Part shown: in pieces, positions 1 to 7,372 of the stretch
Numbering within the stretch: the stretch's first letter is position 1
Layout: each line of letters starts with the position of its first letter
Assembly: GCA_028355575.1 (NCBI GenBank)
Contig: JAOMSY010000007.1
Span: 1-40,547 of the forward strand
Direction of reading: 5' to 3'
Source of the DNA: Francisellaceae bacterium
Lineage (GTDB): Bacteria > Pseudomonadota > Gammaproteobacteria > Francisellales > Francisellaceae
Length of the DNA stretch: 40,547 bases
Translations under genes and position numbers: made by a program
Notes under the pieces: model-generated
The model's input: the letters and a program-made list of their open reading frames with translations, nothing else
Databases searched by the model: none
What the model was told of the DNA's origin: nothing

Positions 1-199
1 TAGTTCGTAATAGTTTTAGTGACCTATGAACTACTACCCAATTTCAAGACCACTTTTCAACTAAAGGTTTTAGATTATTAAAGTTAGAAAATTGCACAAC
101 GTTTTGCATAACCGAGACACATGTTCTGGTTTTAGAAATACCTTATTTAATCTATATCCAGTACGGTATCGATTAAAATTAATACTACACGAACAGCCC

Positions 200-1129
200 A
201 TGCCATTACCGAATGTCCAATATTTAGAAATATTTATAGCTGTGATTCAAACAGGTTCAGCCACACTAGCTGCAAAAAAATTGAATATGTCAACCTCCAC
301 CTGCACTAGAGCATTACACTCGCTTGAAAAAAATATTGGAAGACCTTTATTTACCAAAAATACTAATAAATATATACCCACACATTATAGTTATGAACTA
401 TATAAAAATGCACTTTTAATGCTAAATGAATACAAAAAACTCTTTAATCAAATAAAGAATAAAAAAGAATCGATAAAGCTTTATGTGCCTACTGAAGTGT
501 CAAAAATCATTTGCAATTGTGTATTACCCAAAGTTTTATCGACAAACTTGGACATGGCATATTATATCAACTCATATACATCTGGTTTTATAAACGAAAA
601 TGGTCTGTATATGCAAAATATACTACCAACATACGATGTATTATTTATTAATAATAATCTATTACATCTAATTAATCTTGACCAATGGAAAGTGATTACT
701 GAAATTAAGAGTTATGAAAAAATCTATGCATCTGACAAATATATTTTACAATCTAATCCAATACACCATCCTGATGATTTAATCAACCACAAATGGTTAA
801 GTATTAATAACCACACCAATAATAATTATATTTTCTTTGATGAGCAAAACAATCAGATCAATGTCAATATAACTCCTATGTTACAACTTGACGATGAGAC
901 TGTGATCATAAAATTAATAGAGGCAGGTTTTGGTGTAGCCAAAATAGATTCACTAAGTTTTAGTGCGACACATGATAAAAGTCTAGTTGAAGTCATTCCA
1001 GAATTTAGGCTACCTGTTAATACACATAGCATTATCACTAGAACTGGATGTAACCATAAAAAAACAGAGCCTTTAATTGAAATGCTTATAGGCTGCCTTT
1101 ACGGGTTGTCATCTATAAGTTTAAAGTAG
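200..1129 (+). CDS. LysR-family transcriptional regulator
   Basis: The protein of 309 aa has a LysR-type N-terminal winged helix-turn-helix at about residues 5-64. The characteristic run is A-x-LAAKKLNMS, then TRALHSLEKNIGRPLF, followed by a two-lobed substrate-binding-like region. The length fits the family (290-330 aa). I start at the ATG at 200 because the HTH begins directly after it. An in-frame TTG at 92 would add 36 residues that do not look like a LysR N-terminus. Neither start has a clear Shine-Dalgarno. It converges on the transglycosylase gene with only 9 nt between them, so no divergent target gene is visible and the regulon is unknown. The effector-binding half is unusually Asn/Tyr/Ile-rich, in keeping with the AT-rich genome. 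The family call is firm; the ligand and targets cannot be told. Confidence 0.85.
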   Translation: MPLPNVQYLEIFIAVIQTGSATLAAKKLNMSTSTCTRALHSLEKNIGRPLFTKNTNKYIPTHYSYELYKNALLMLNEYKKLFNQIKNKKESIKLYVPTEVSKIICNCVLPKVLSTNLDMAYYINSYTSGFINENGLYMQNILPTYDVLFINNNLLHLINLDQWKVITEIKSYEKIYASDKYILQSNPIHHPDDLINHKWLSINNHTNNNYIFFDEQNNQINVNITPMLQLDDETVIIKLIEAGFGVAKIDSLSFSATHDKSLVEVIPEFRLPVNTHSIITRTGCNHKKTEPLIEMLIGCLYGLSSISLK

Positions 1130-1138
1130 ATAAAATTG

Positions 1139-1714
1139 CTAAGACTTACATTCTAACATCTGCTTCTTATAAGTCTCAGCATTTGCTGCCACCTTTTGTG
1201 CAATTTTATATTTAGCTGCCCAACTCTGTTTTTGCTGCTCTGAACCGTTACCAGTAATGAATTTTTTATAACCGCTTTCTCCTAACATATAGGCCATGTA
1301 CAGGTTAGCAGAATTTGACCATGCCAGTTTGTATTTATTCTTGATTCTATTTAAATACCAACCTATAAAATCGGCTGAGTCATCAAAGTCGCTTCGACTA
1401 GCATCTTTATCAACCGCTTTTTTATATTCAGTCCAAGTTCCATTTATAACTTGTGCGTAACCATAAGCTGAACTAGTTGAATTTTTTGCGTCTGGATTAA
1501 ATGATGATTCTTGAAAAATAATAGCTAAAACCAAACTGGGTGGAACGCCCCATTTTTTTTGAACGTTATGCAAATCCTTACCCCATTTGGGTACTTTCTG
1601 TATAATCTGACAACCATTCTGAATATTAACACCCTCTAAATCTACTGAGGAAGAGCAACCTGCCAACAGACCGATAAAAGATAAAAATGTTATAATAGAG
1701 AAGCTTAATTTCAT
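1139..1714 (-). CDS. SLT-domain lytic transglycosylase lipoprotein
   Basis: The 191-aa protein starts with a type II signal peptide and a lipobox (LLAGC, lipidated Cys20). A family 1 lytic transglycosylase (SLT) domain follows. The catalytic Glu is probably E69 in QESSFNPDA, followed by the GYAQV...TW motif at about 85-94, which corresponds to the GLMQ(I/V) motif of the family. It should cut peptidoglycan glycan strands from the outer membrane or periplasm, leaving 1,6-anhydro-MurNAc ends. It lies beyond the last vgrG, on the same strand but separated by a plus-strand lipoprotein gene, so it is not simply part of the operon. Possible roles are general wall turnover or local wall opening for T6SS assembly, as known for MltE-type enzymes in other systems. 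The lipoprotein signal argues against it being a T6SS-delivered toxin. Confidence 0.85.
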   Translation of the reverse strand: MKLSFSIITFLSFIGLLAGCSSSVDLEGVNIQNGCQIIQKVPKWGKDLHNVQKKWGVPPSLVLAIIFQESSFNPDAKNSTSSAYGYAQVINGTWTEYKKAVDKDASRSDFDDSADFIGWYLNRIKNKYKLAWSNSANLYMAYMLGESGYKKFITGNGSEQQKQSWAAKYKIAQKVAANAETYKKQMLECKS

Positions 1715-1865
1715 AACTAGCTTAAAATGTTCTTTACCTTAACCTTAGTCAAGAAAATCACTAGTCGCAAATTACCTAAGAAAATTGCTGCTGACTAGAT
1801 ATTTTTAACAGTTGCCAAGTATACTATTTATTAGACTATCTTATATTTTAAAAGGTTATTGTTAC

Positions 1866-2264
1866 ATGGTGAAATACTTATCAATGCTAAGCCTAGCCTC
1901 TTCAGCATTGCTATTAGGGTGCTCTACGACAACTAAAGTAGTTATTCCTGATGATACAGAACTCTACATTTCAGGTGATCCCGTGGTTATAGAAGAAGAT
2001 GATAGTGTATCAACTACACCTTACTTTTGGACAAGTGCAGGTGACTCACCTGGTGGTGGTATCTCGTTTGAACTTAAAAAAGGTGATGAAGTGGTACAAA
2101 AAGGACATTTTGTCTCTGAATTTAGACCTGTCTCAATTTTCTGGCCACCATTGGCTTTTCTTTACTGGCCAATGGGTTTTCACGAAAATGTTACTTATAA
2201 TTTAGTTAACGATACAGAGATTATTACGACTAAAGAAACCATAACTGTAAATTTTTTAAAGTAA
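1866..2264 (+). CDS. small lipoprotein of unknown function
   Basis: From the ATG at 1866 the protein has 132 aa with a clear type II signal peptide and lipobox (LLLGC, Cys19), followed by STTT. There is no Asp at +2, so outer-membrane sorting is likely. AAAGG at 1851-1855 gives a suitable ribosome binding site. A TTG at 1812 in the same frame would put 18 extra residues before the signal peptide and is rejected. The mature part is acidic and beta-rich with a Trp/Pro-rich patch (FWPPLAFLYWPMG) near the C-terminus. I do not recognise the family. It converges on vgrG and is divergent from the transglycosylase lipoprotein, so the two lipoproteins may share a promoter region (1715-1865). A link to the T6SS is possible from position only. 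Confidence 0.7.
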   Translation: MVKYLSMLSLASSALLLGCSTTTKVVIPDDTELYISGDPVVIEEDDSVSTTPYFWTSAGDSPGGGISFELKKGDEVVQKGHFVSEFRPVSIFWPPLAFLYWPMGFHENVTYNLVNDTEIITTKETITVNFLK

Positions 2265-2282
2265 TTACACATAATATAGTCA

Positions 2283-4733
2283 CTAAGGCCCAATATTAAC
2301 CATTGAACCTGTACCAGTCAATGCACCTGCTGCTGCATCAAGCGAAAGAATTGCAGATCCTGACTTAATTACAACACCTTCAGGCGCATTTGATATACTA
2401 GACCCTCCATTTGTTATGGTAACCCCAGCAGGAGTTATTTCAATTGAACTAGCTCCACAAGTAAGTGTAATACTAGTTGTTGCAGTAAGGGTAATTGTAT
2501 CGCTAGTACCTGAAATCGCGCCAACTGGTGCTGAAAGCGAAATACCACCAAGTGTTGCAGTTGAAGTTATATTGCCAGCATCTGCTGTTTCAGATATATT
2601 TCCCGCTGTTGCTGTAGATGCAATATTACCAGCTGTTGCAGTTGTTGTATAATCACCTGCAGTGACAGTGTTTGATATACCACCAGCTATTACCTTATTA
2701 GTCATACCGCCTGCAGTAACTTCATTTGATATACCACCAGCTTCTACGCTATTACTTATACCCAATAATGCCGCCCTGGTAAACGTTCCAGAATTCCATT
2801 TGTACTCTTTAAATGTTTTACTATATGAAGCTTTAAGAGCTGTAAATGAATGTGATAATTCAACTCCTGTTATAGTCGATGACATCTTCACTGGACCAAC
2901 AGTCAAACTTTCGCTACCAGCCAAAGTAATACTATTTGAATTACCAACTGTTACTGAAAATGAATTACCATAAGTAAATGAATTTTTAAAACCAATAGTA
3001 ACACCACAGGAATTCCCATTTGTATAAGAAAATGAATTTCCTTGTGTATTACTTGCTGAATCACCGCCTACAGTCTTCTTTTCTCGTAAGTTGTCTCCAG
3101 GCGTAGGAAATAGCCCCCATGACAAAGCTGTCCAATTACTTGGCCAATCCATAATTTCTGTTTGATCTCCATCAGTCGAGTTATCTGATGCTGCTTTAAC
3201 ATCACCCATTACTAAACTCACATTCCCACTTGGAGAATAAAGATGCGTATATTCTTGGCCTTTTTCATCACCCATGACATATACGTTTCCGCTTGCACTT
3301 CTAGTAATGCTACGTTTTTGATTCTTCGATGTTACTAGGTTCTTATTACTGGAGTTATGAACTGCACCAATAATAATTGGACGGTCAGGATTACCAAACT
3401 GAAAAGCTAAACATATCTCCGAATTTTTATGCATAGGAAAGTGGTTGCCGTATTGGTCACCAATATATGACTCCATTTTACGAACCCAGTCAGAGGCTTG
3501 ACCATCTGGTTTATCACTATGAAGCAATCGAACTTTATAGCGCCCTTGGTCATCTAATTGCGCATACTCACCACTGGTTTCAGCATCTAACATCGCAGGA
3601 ATAATCCCATCAATGCGCTTTGCAGAAGTCACTAAGGGCGCTCTATACTGAATATTTCCAGGTATAACTTTAAATTCAGTCGTAAAAACAACTTCATTTT
3701 CTTCACTACGACTATCCTGCAAACCTAAATGTGATAAAGCAACTTGTCGTTGTGATCCTTTTTGAATCGCGTCAAAAACTAAATATTCTTGATTACAAGC
3801 ATCTCTAAAATGATTGACTAATTTAAAACGATAACCTGGAACAATATTTGAAGCCAAAGTCGTTCCTGTATAGATTTGTTCTTTACAATTAATCTCCTGC
3901 GCTCTGATCTCTGCAATTCGTTTAGCATCTTTCTCATTCAATACATTCTCATCATATATTTCAACGATACCCATTCCATGTGATGAAACTTCAACCTCTG
4001 TAACAATTGTCTTAGTATCATCATTATAATTGTACCCCTTAAGCTCAAGCGTTCTAGCCACTTTGCTTATTTCGCATATAAAATTCTCTACTACATAATT
4101 TGACTCTGAAATTCCTGTAATATTCTCCTGATTATATTTAAGTTCAGAAAAATGATCATGGTCTTTATGGGTAGAGTATCTATCCGTCAATACTAATGTT
4201 TCAAAGTCAGTACCCTGCTCAAAATAATAATAGATACCTTCATGTTCCATCCACCTAGAAATAAAATTAAAATCTGTCTCTTGAAACTGGCAGACAAAAT
4301 CTCTTGGATTATATGTTTGTGATAAATCCATACGATAATGCTGAATTTTAGCCTGCTTTAAATGTGACTCAATAATGCTAGGTATTGTTTCATTTAAGAA
4401 AACTTCTGTTTTTTCTTGGTGTTTGGTTTGAGATAAATGTGGTTCTAAAACAAGTTCATAACTATAACCTTTACCAACTTTACCTTTTTGAAAAAATTTA
4501 GTCACAATACCATTTACATATTGTAAGGCATTTGCGCCTTTAACATTAACCGTTAAAGTTGCATTCTTATCCACAAATGACCAATAATCTAAATTAGGGT
4601 TAGTCGATACTAACTCAATTTTACAAACATACAGTTGAGATAAACTTACTTCAAACTCAAAGTCTAAAACCGTTAAGCTTTCTTTTTGCCCACTTACTTT
4701 ACATTCAAAACGACTTGAAAATCCTGGTAACAT
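2283..4733 (-). CDS. vgrG: VgrG spike protein (TssI), copy 1
   Basis: An 816-aa VgrG that forms the trimeric puncturing spike at the tip of the Hcp tube. Residues about 5-330 are the gp27-like base (opening MLPGFSSRFECKVSGQ). About 370-480 is the gp5 OB-fold with the conserved SDWVRK...GNHFPMHKN..E.CLAFQFGNPDRPII region. The rest is a beta-repeat needle. Within it, ten 9-residue repeats of the pattern [G/N]-I-x5-A-G occupy about 658-747, followed by the common GASSIEITPAGV motif and a short Gly/Ala-rich tip ending NIGP. No C-terminal enzyme domain is seen. I use the ATG at 4733, because GAGGAG lies 6 nt before it; a TTG one codon upstream would add one residue. It is the last gene of the T6SS run and converges on the lipoprotein gene. 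The gap of 121 nt to copy 2 leaves room for its own promoter, which I cannot prove. Confidence 0.95.
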   Translation of the reverse strand: MLPGFSSRFECKVSGQKESLTVLDFEFEVSLSQLYVCKIELVSTNPNLDYWSFVDKNATLTVNVKGANALQYVNGIVTKFFQKGKVGKGYSYELVLEPHLSQTKHQEKTEVFLNETIPSIIESHLKQAKIQHYRMDLSQTYNPRDFVCQFQETDFNFISRWMEHEGIYYYFEQGTDFETLVLTDRYSTHKDHDHFSELKYNQENITGISESNYVVENFICEISKVARTLELKGYNYNDDTKTIVTEVEVSSHGMGIVEIYDENVLNEKDAKRIAEIRAQEINCKEQIYTGTTLASNIVPGYRFKLVNHFRDACNQEYLVFDAIQKGSQRQVALSHLGLQDSRSEENEVVFTTEFKVIPGNIQYRAPLVTSAKRIDGIIPAMLDAETSGEYAQLDDQGRYKVRLLHSDKPDGQASDWVRKMESYIGDQYGNHFPMHKNSEICLAFQFGNPDRPIIIGAVHNSSNKNLVTSKNQKRSITRSASGNVYVMGDEKGQEYTHLYSPSGNVSLVMGDVKAASDNSTDGDQTEIMDWPSNWTALSWGLFPTPGDNLREKKTVGGDSASNTQGNSFSYTNGNSCGVTIGFKNSFTYGNSFSVTVGNSNSITLAGSESLTVGPVKMSSTITGVELSHSFTALKASYSKTFKEYKWNSGTFTRAALLGISNSVEAGGISNEVTAGGMTNKVIAGGISNTVTAGDYTTTATAGNIASTATAGNISETADAGNITSTATLGGISLSAPVGAISGTSDTITLTATTSITLTCGASSIEITPAGVTITNGGSSISNAPEGVVIKSGSAILSLDAAAGALTGTGSMVNIGP
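2493..2762 (-). repeat. ten 9-residue repeats in the VgrG copy 1 needle
   Basis: The encoded segment is ten consecutive 9-residue units, such as GISNSVEAG, GISNEVTAG, GMTNKVIAG, GISNTVTAG, DYTTTATAG, NIASTATAG, NISETADAG and NITSTATLG, then two more diverged ones. The unit length at DNA level is 27 nt. The pattern would give a regular triple-stranded beta-helix or prism in the trimer. Copies 2 and 3 have only fragments of it. Confidence 0.8.
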
Positions 4734-4854
4734 CAATCACTCCTCATTGAAGTCTTTAACTTATACTAAGGAGTATTAAAAAAAATACAATATCATTTTG
4801 GGTGACTAATTATGACTACATAGTTATTCCCCATAGTCAGATGATTACGAAATT

Positions 4855-7290
4855 CTAATCAAAACTGGTCAGGGGTGATGTACCCTTCATATTTGCTTCC
4901 GTTATTCTGAGTGAATTACCCCCAGAATATAGAGTAGCATTAGCAACAGAAGTTTTAAGTCCATTAGATCCAGTACTAATTGTGATACCAGTAGAAGATA
5001 TTTCGATTGAACTCCCGCCACATTTTAATGTTAATTTACCTAAAACGCTTTCGATCGTTACATCTTTTTCTGCTTTTAGACTTATATTGTTACTTGCATT
5101 TAAATTTATATTACTGGTCAAAGCTCTAGCATTAACTGTAAACCCACCAAACGCATCAATATTTGTATCTTTTATTGATTTAAACTTTAAACTGCCTGTA
5201 GCGGCTGTTGTTGATATATTCCCAGTGGTTGCAGTTGTTGTTATCCCACCTGTTGCAACTGTAACATCATAACCTAAGCCAATAGTAAGAGTAGACTTTC
5301 CAACTATATCTGTTGTGACGTCATTTCCTTTAAAATCATACGTTTTACCAGTTTTTGTATAATCTACTTTTAAAGCAGTTATTGTTGTGCCTACAACAAG
5401 GCCTAAAATATCTGCAGACATTTTAAGTGGTCCTGCTGTTACTGCTTGAGATCCAGCTAGTTTAATATCACTTGTGTTTCCAACAGTAACTGAAGAAGAT
5501 AACCCGTATGTAAAAAAGTTTTTAGACCCATAAGTACTGGAAGCAGTATTCCCTCGAGAAAGTGACCAAGAATCACCTTTTGTATAACTATAAGCATCCC
5601 CTTTTGTAATACTTGCAGAACTCCCCGATGTTGACTCATACTTCTTTAAAAACTCGTCATTTGGTTCAGGGAAACTAGTCATTGGCCCCCAACAACTAGG
5701 CCAGGGTTCTTTTACCGTTTGATCCCCATCAGTCGAGTTATCTGTTGCTGTTTTAACATCGCCCAAAATCATGCATGAATTTCCATTTGGAGAATATAAG
5801 TTTGTATACTCTTGCCCTTTTTCATCACCCATAACAAATACATTTCCACTTGCACTTCTGGTTACACTGCGTTTTTGATTTTTAGAGGTTACAAGATTCT
5901 TATTACTGGAGTTATGAACCGCGCCAAGAATAATGGGTCTGTCTGGATTACCAAATTGGAATGCTAAACATATCTCAGCATTTTTATGCATAGGGAAATG
6001 GTTACCGTATTGATTACCAATATAAGACTCCATTTTACGAACCCAGTCAGAAGCCTGACCATCCGGTTTATCACTATGGAGTAATCGTACTTTATAGCGC
6101 CCTTGGTCATCTAATTGCGCATATTCACCACTAGTTTCGGCATCTAATATTGCAGGGATAATCCCATCAATGCGCTTTGCAGATGTTTCCAAAGGCGCTC
6201 TATATTGAACACTTCCAGGTATAACCTTAAACTCAGTCACAAAAACAACTTCATTTTCTTCACTACGACTGTCCTGCAAACCTAAATGTGATAAAGCAAC
6301 TTGCCTCTGTGAACCTTTTTGAACTGCATCAAAGACTAAATATTCTTGATTACATGCATCTCTGAAATGATCAATTAATTTAAAGCGATAGCCTGGAACG
6401 ATATTTGAAGCCAAAGTCGTGCCTGTATAAATCTGTTCTTTACAATTAATCTCTTGCGCTCTTATCTCTGCAATACGTTTCGCATCTTGCTCGTTTAGTA
6501 CATTCTCATCGTAAATCTCAACAGTACCCATTCCATGTGATGAAACTTCAGCCTCAGTAACAATGGTCTTAGTATCATCATTATAGTTATAGCCTTTAAG
6601 CTCAAGCGTTCTAGCCACTTTACTTATTTCGCATACAAAGTTTTCAACTACATAATTTGACTCTGAAATGCCTGTTATATTCTCTTGATTATACTTAAGC
6701 TCAGAAAAGTGTTCATGGTCTTTATGTGTAGAGTAACGGTCCGTTAAGACTAATGTTTCAAAGTCTGTACCTTGCTCAAAATAATAATAGATGCCTTCAT
6801 GTTCCATCCAACGAGAAATAAAATTAAAATCTGTTTCTTGAAACTGACAGACAAACTCTCTTGGATTATATGTTTGCGATAAATCCATACGATAATGCTG
6901 AATATGAGCTTGCTTTAAATGTGATTCAATAATGCTAGGTATTGTTTCATTTAAGAAAACTTCTGTTTTTTCTTGGTGTTTGGTTTGAGATAAATGTGGT
7001 TCTAAAACAAGTTCATAACTATAACCTTTACCAACTTTACCTTTTTGAAAAAATTTAGTCACAATACCATTTACATATTGTAAGGCATTCGCGCCTTTAA
7101 CATTAACCGTTAAAGTTGCATTCTTATCTACAAATGACCAATAATCTAAATTAGGGTTAGTCGATACTAACTCAATTTTACAAATATATAGTTGAGATAA
7201 ACTTACTTCAAACTCAAAATCTAAAACCGTTAAGCTCTCTTTTTGTCCACTTACTTTACATTCAAAACGACTTGAAAACCCTGGTAACAT
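4855..7290 (-). CDS. vgrG: VgrG spike protein (TssI), copy 2
   Basis: An 811-aa VgrG. The first approximately 530 residues are almost the same as copy 1, and at DNA level a 164-nt stretch is identical (6926-7089 here, 4369-4532 in copy 1). The C-terminal needle differs. It has S/T/G-rich strands (GDAYSYTKGDSWSLSRG type), a KTYDFKGNDVTT segment shared with copy 3, the CGGSSIEIS motif and a tip ending in TSPLTSFD. No enzymatic extension is visible, so it is a structural spike whose tip may select different cargo or PAAR-type partners. It is 82 nt downstream of copy 3, with GGAG ahead of the ATG. Copies 1 and 2 are each other's closest relatives at DNA level, which suggests a recent tandem duplication or gene conversion. 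Confidence 0.95.
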   Translation of the reverse strand: MLPGFSSRFECKVSGQKESLTVLDFEFEVSLSQLYICKIELVSTNPNLDYWSFVDKNATLTVNVKGANALQYVNGIVTKFFQKGKVGKGYSYELVLEPHLSQTKHQEKTEVFLNETIPSIIESHLKQAHIQHYRMDLSQTYNPREFVCQFQETDFNFISRWMEHEGIYYYFEQGTDFETLVLTDRYSTHKDHEHFSELKYNQENITGISESNYVVENFVCEISKVARTLELKGYNYNDDTKTIVTEAEVSSHGMGTVEIYDENVLNEQDAKRIAEIRAQEINCKEQIYTGTTLASNIVPGYRFKLIDHFRDACNQEYLVFDAVQKGSQRQVALSHLGLQDSRSEENEVVFVTEFKVIPGSVQYRAPLETSAKRIDGIIPAILDAETSGEYAQLDDQGRYKVRLLHSDKPDGQASDWVRKMESYIGNQYGNHFPMHKNAEICLAFQFGNPDRPIILGAVHNSSNKNLVTSKNQKRSVTRSASGNVFVMGDEKGQEYTNLYSPNGNSCMILGDVKTATDNSTDGDQTVKEPWPSCWGPMTSFPEPNDEFLKKYESTSGSSASITKGDAYSYTKGDSWSLSRGNTASSTYGSKNFFTYGLSSSVTVGNTSDIKLAGSQAVTAGPLKMSADILGLVVGTTITALKVDYTKTGKTYDFKGNDVTTDIVGKSTLTIGLGYDVTVATGGITTTATTGNISTTAATGSLKFKSIKDTNIDAFGGFTVNARALTSNINLNASNNISLKAEKDVTIESVLGKLTLKCGGSSIEISSTGITISTGSNGLKTSVANATLYSGGNSLRITEANMKGTSPLTSFD

Positions 7291-7372
7291 TAATAATACT
7301 CCTAAAAAATGTCGTTTTCTTTTTAATATTTAGTATATTCACAAGATAACTTTGACAGGCTAATAGCTTCTA

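Noticed and set aside
1-33. Stem TAGTTC/GAACTA at the left edge
   Set aside because: Short stem with a 3-nt bulge, at the edge of the window, without a neighbouring gene end to relate it to. It may be chance.
1139-1714. The transglycosylase as a T6SS-delivered toxin, with the divergent lipoprotein as immunity partner
   Set aside because: It has its own lipoprotein signal peptide and lipobox, which a T6SS cargo should not have, and the two genes are on opposite strands. A cell-wall role in the producer is more likely.
2493-2762. The 27-nt periodicity as a CRISPR-like or intergenic repeat array
   Set aside because: The repeats are in frame within vgrG, diverge at silent sites, and have no spacers.
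2416-2973. Plus-strand open frames opposite the VgrG copy 1 needle (also 4982-5272 and 7410-7862 opposite copies 2 and 3)
   Set aside because: They are antisense shadows of a low-complexity Ser/Thr/Ala/Gly repeat region. The composition is Val/Ile/Pro-rich with no start signal or family pattern.
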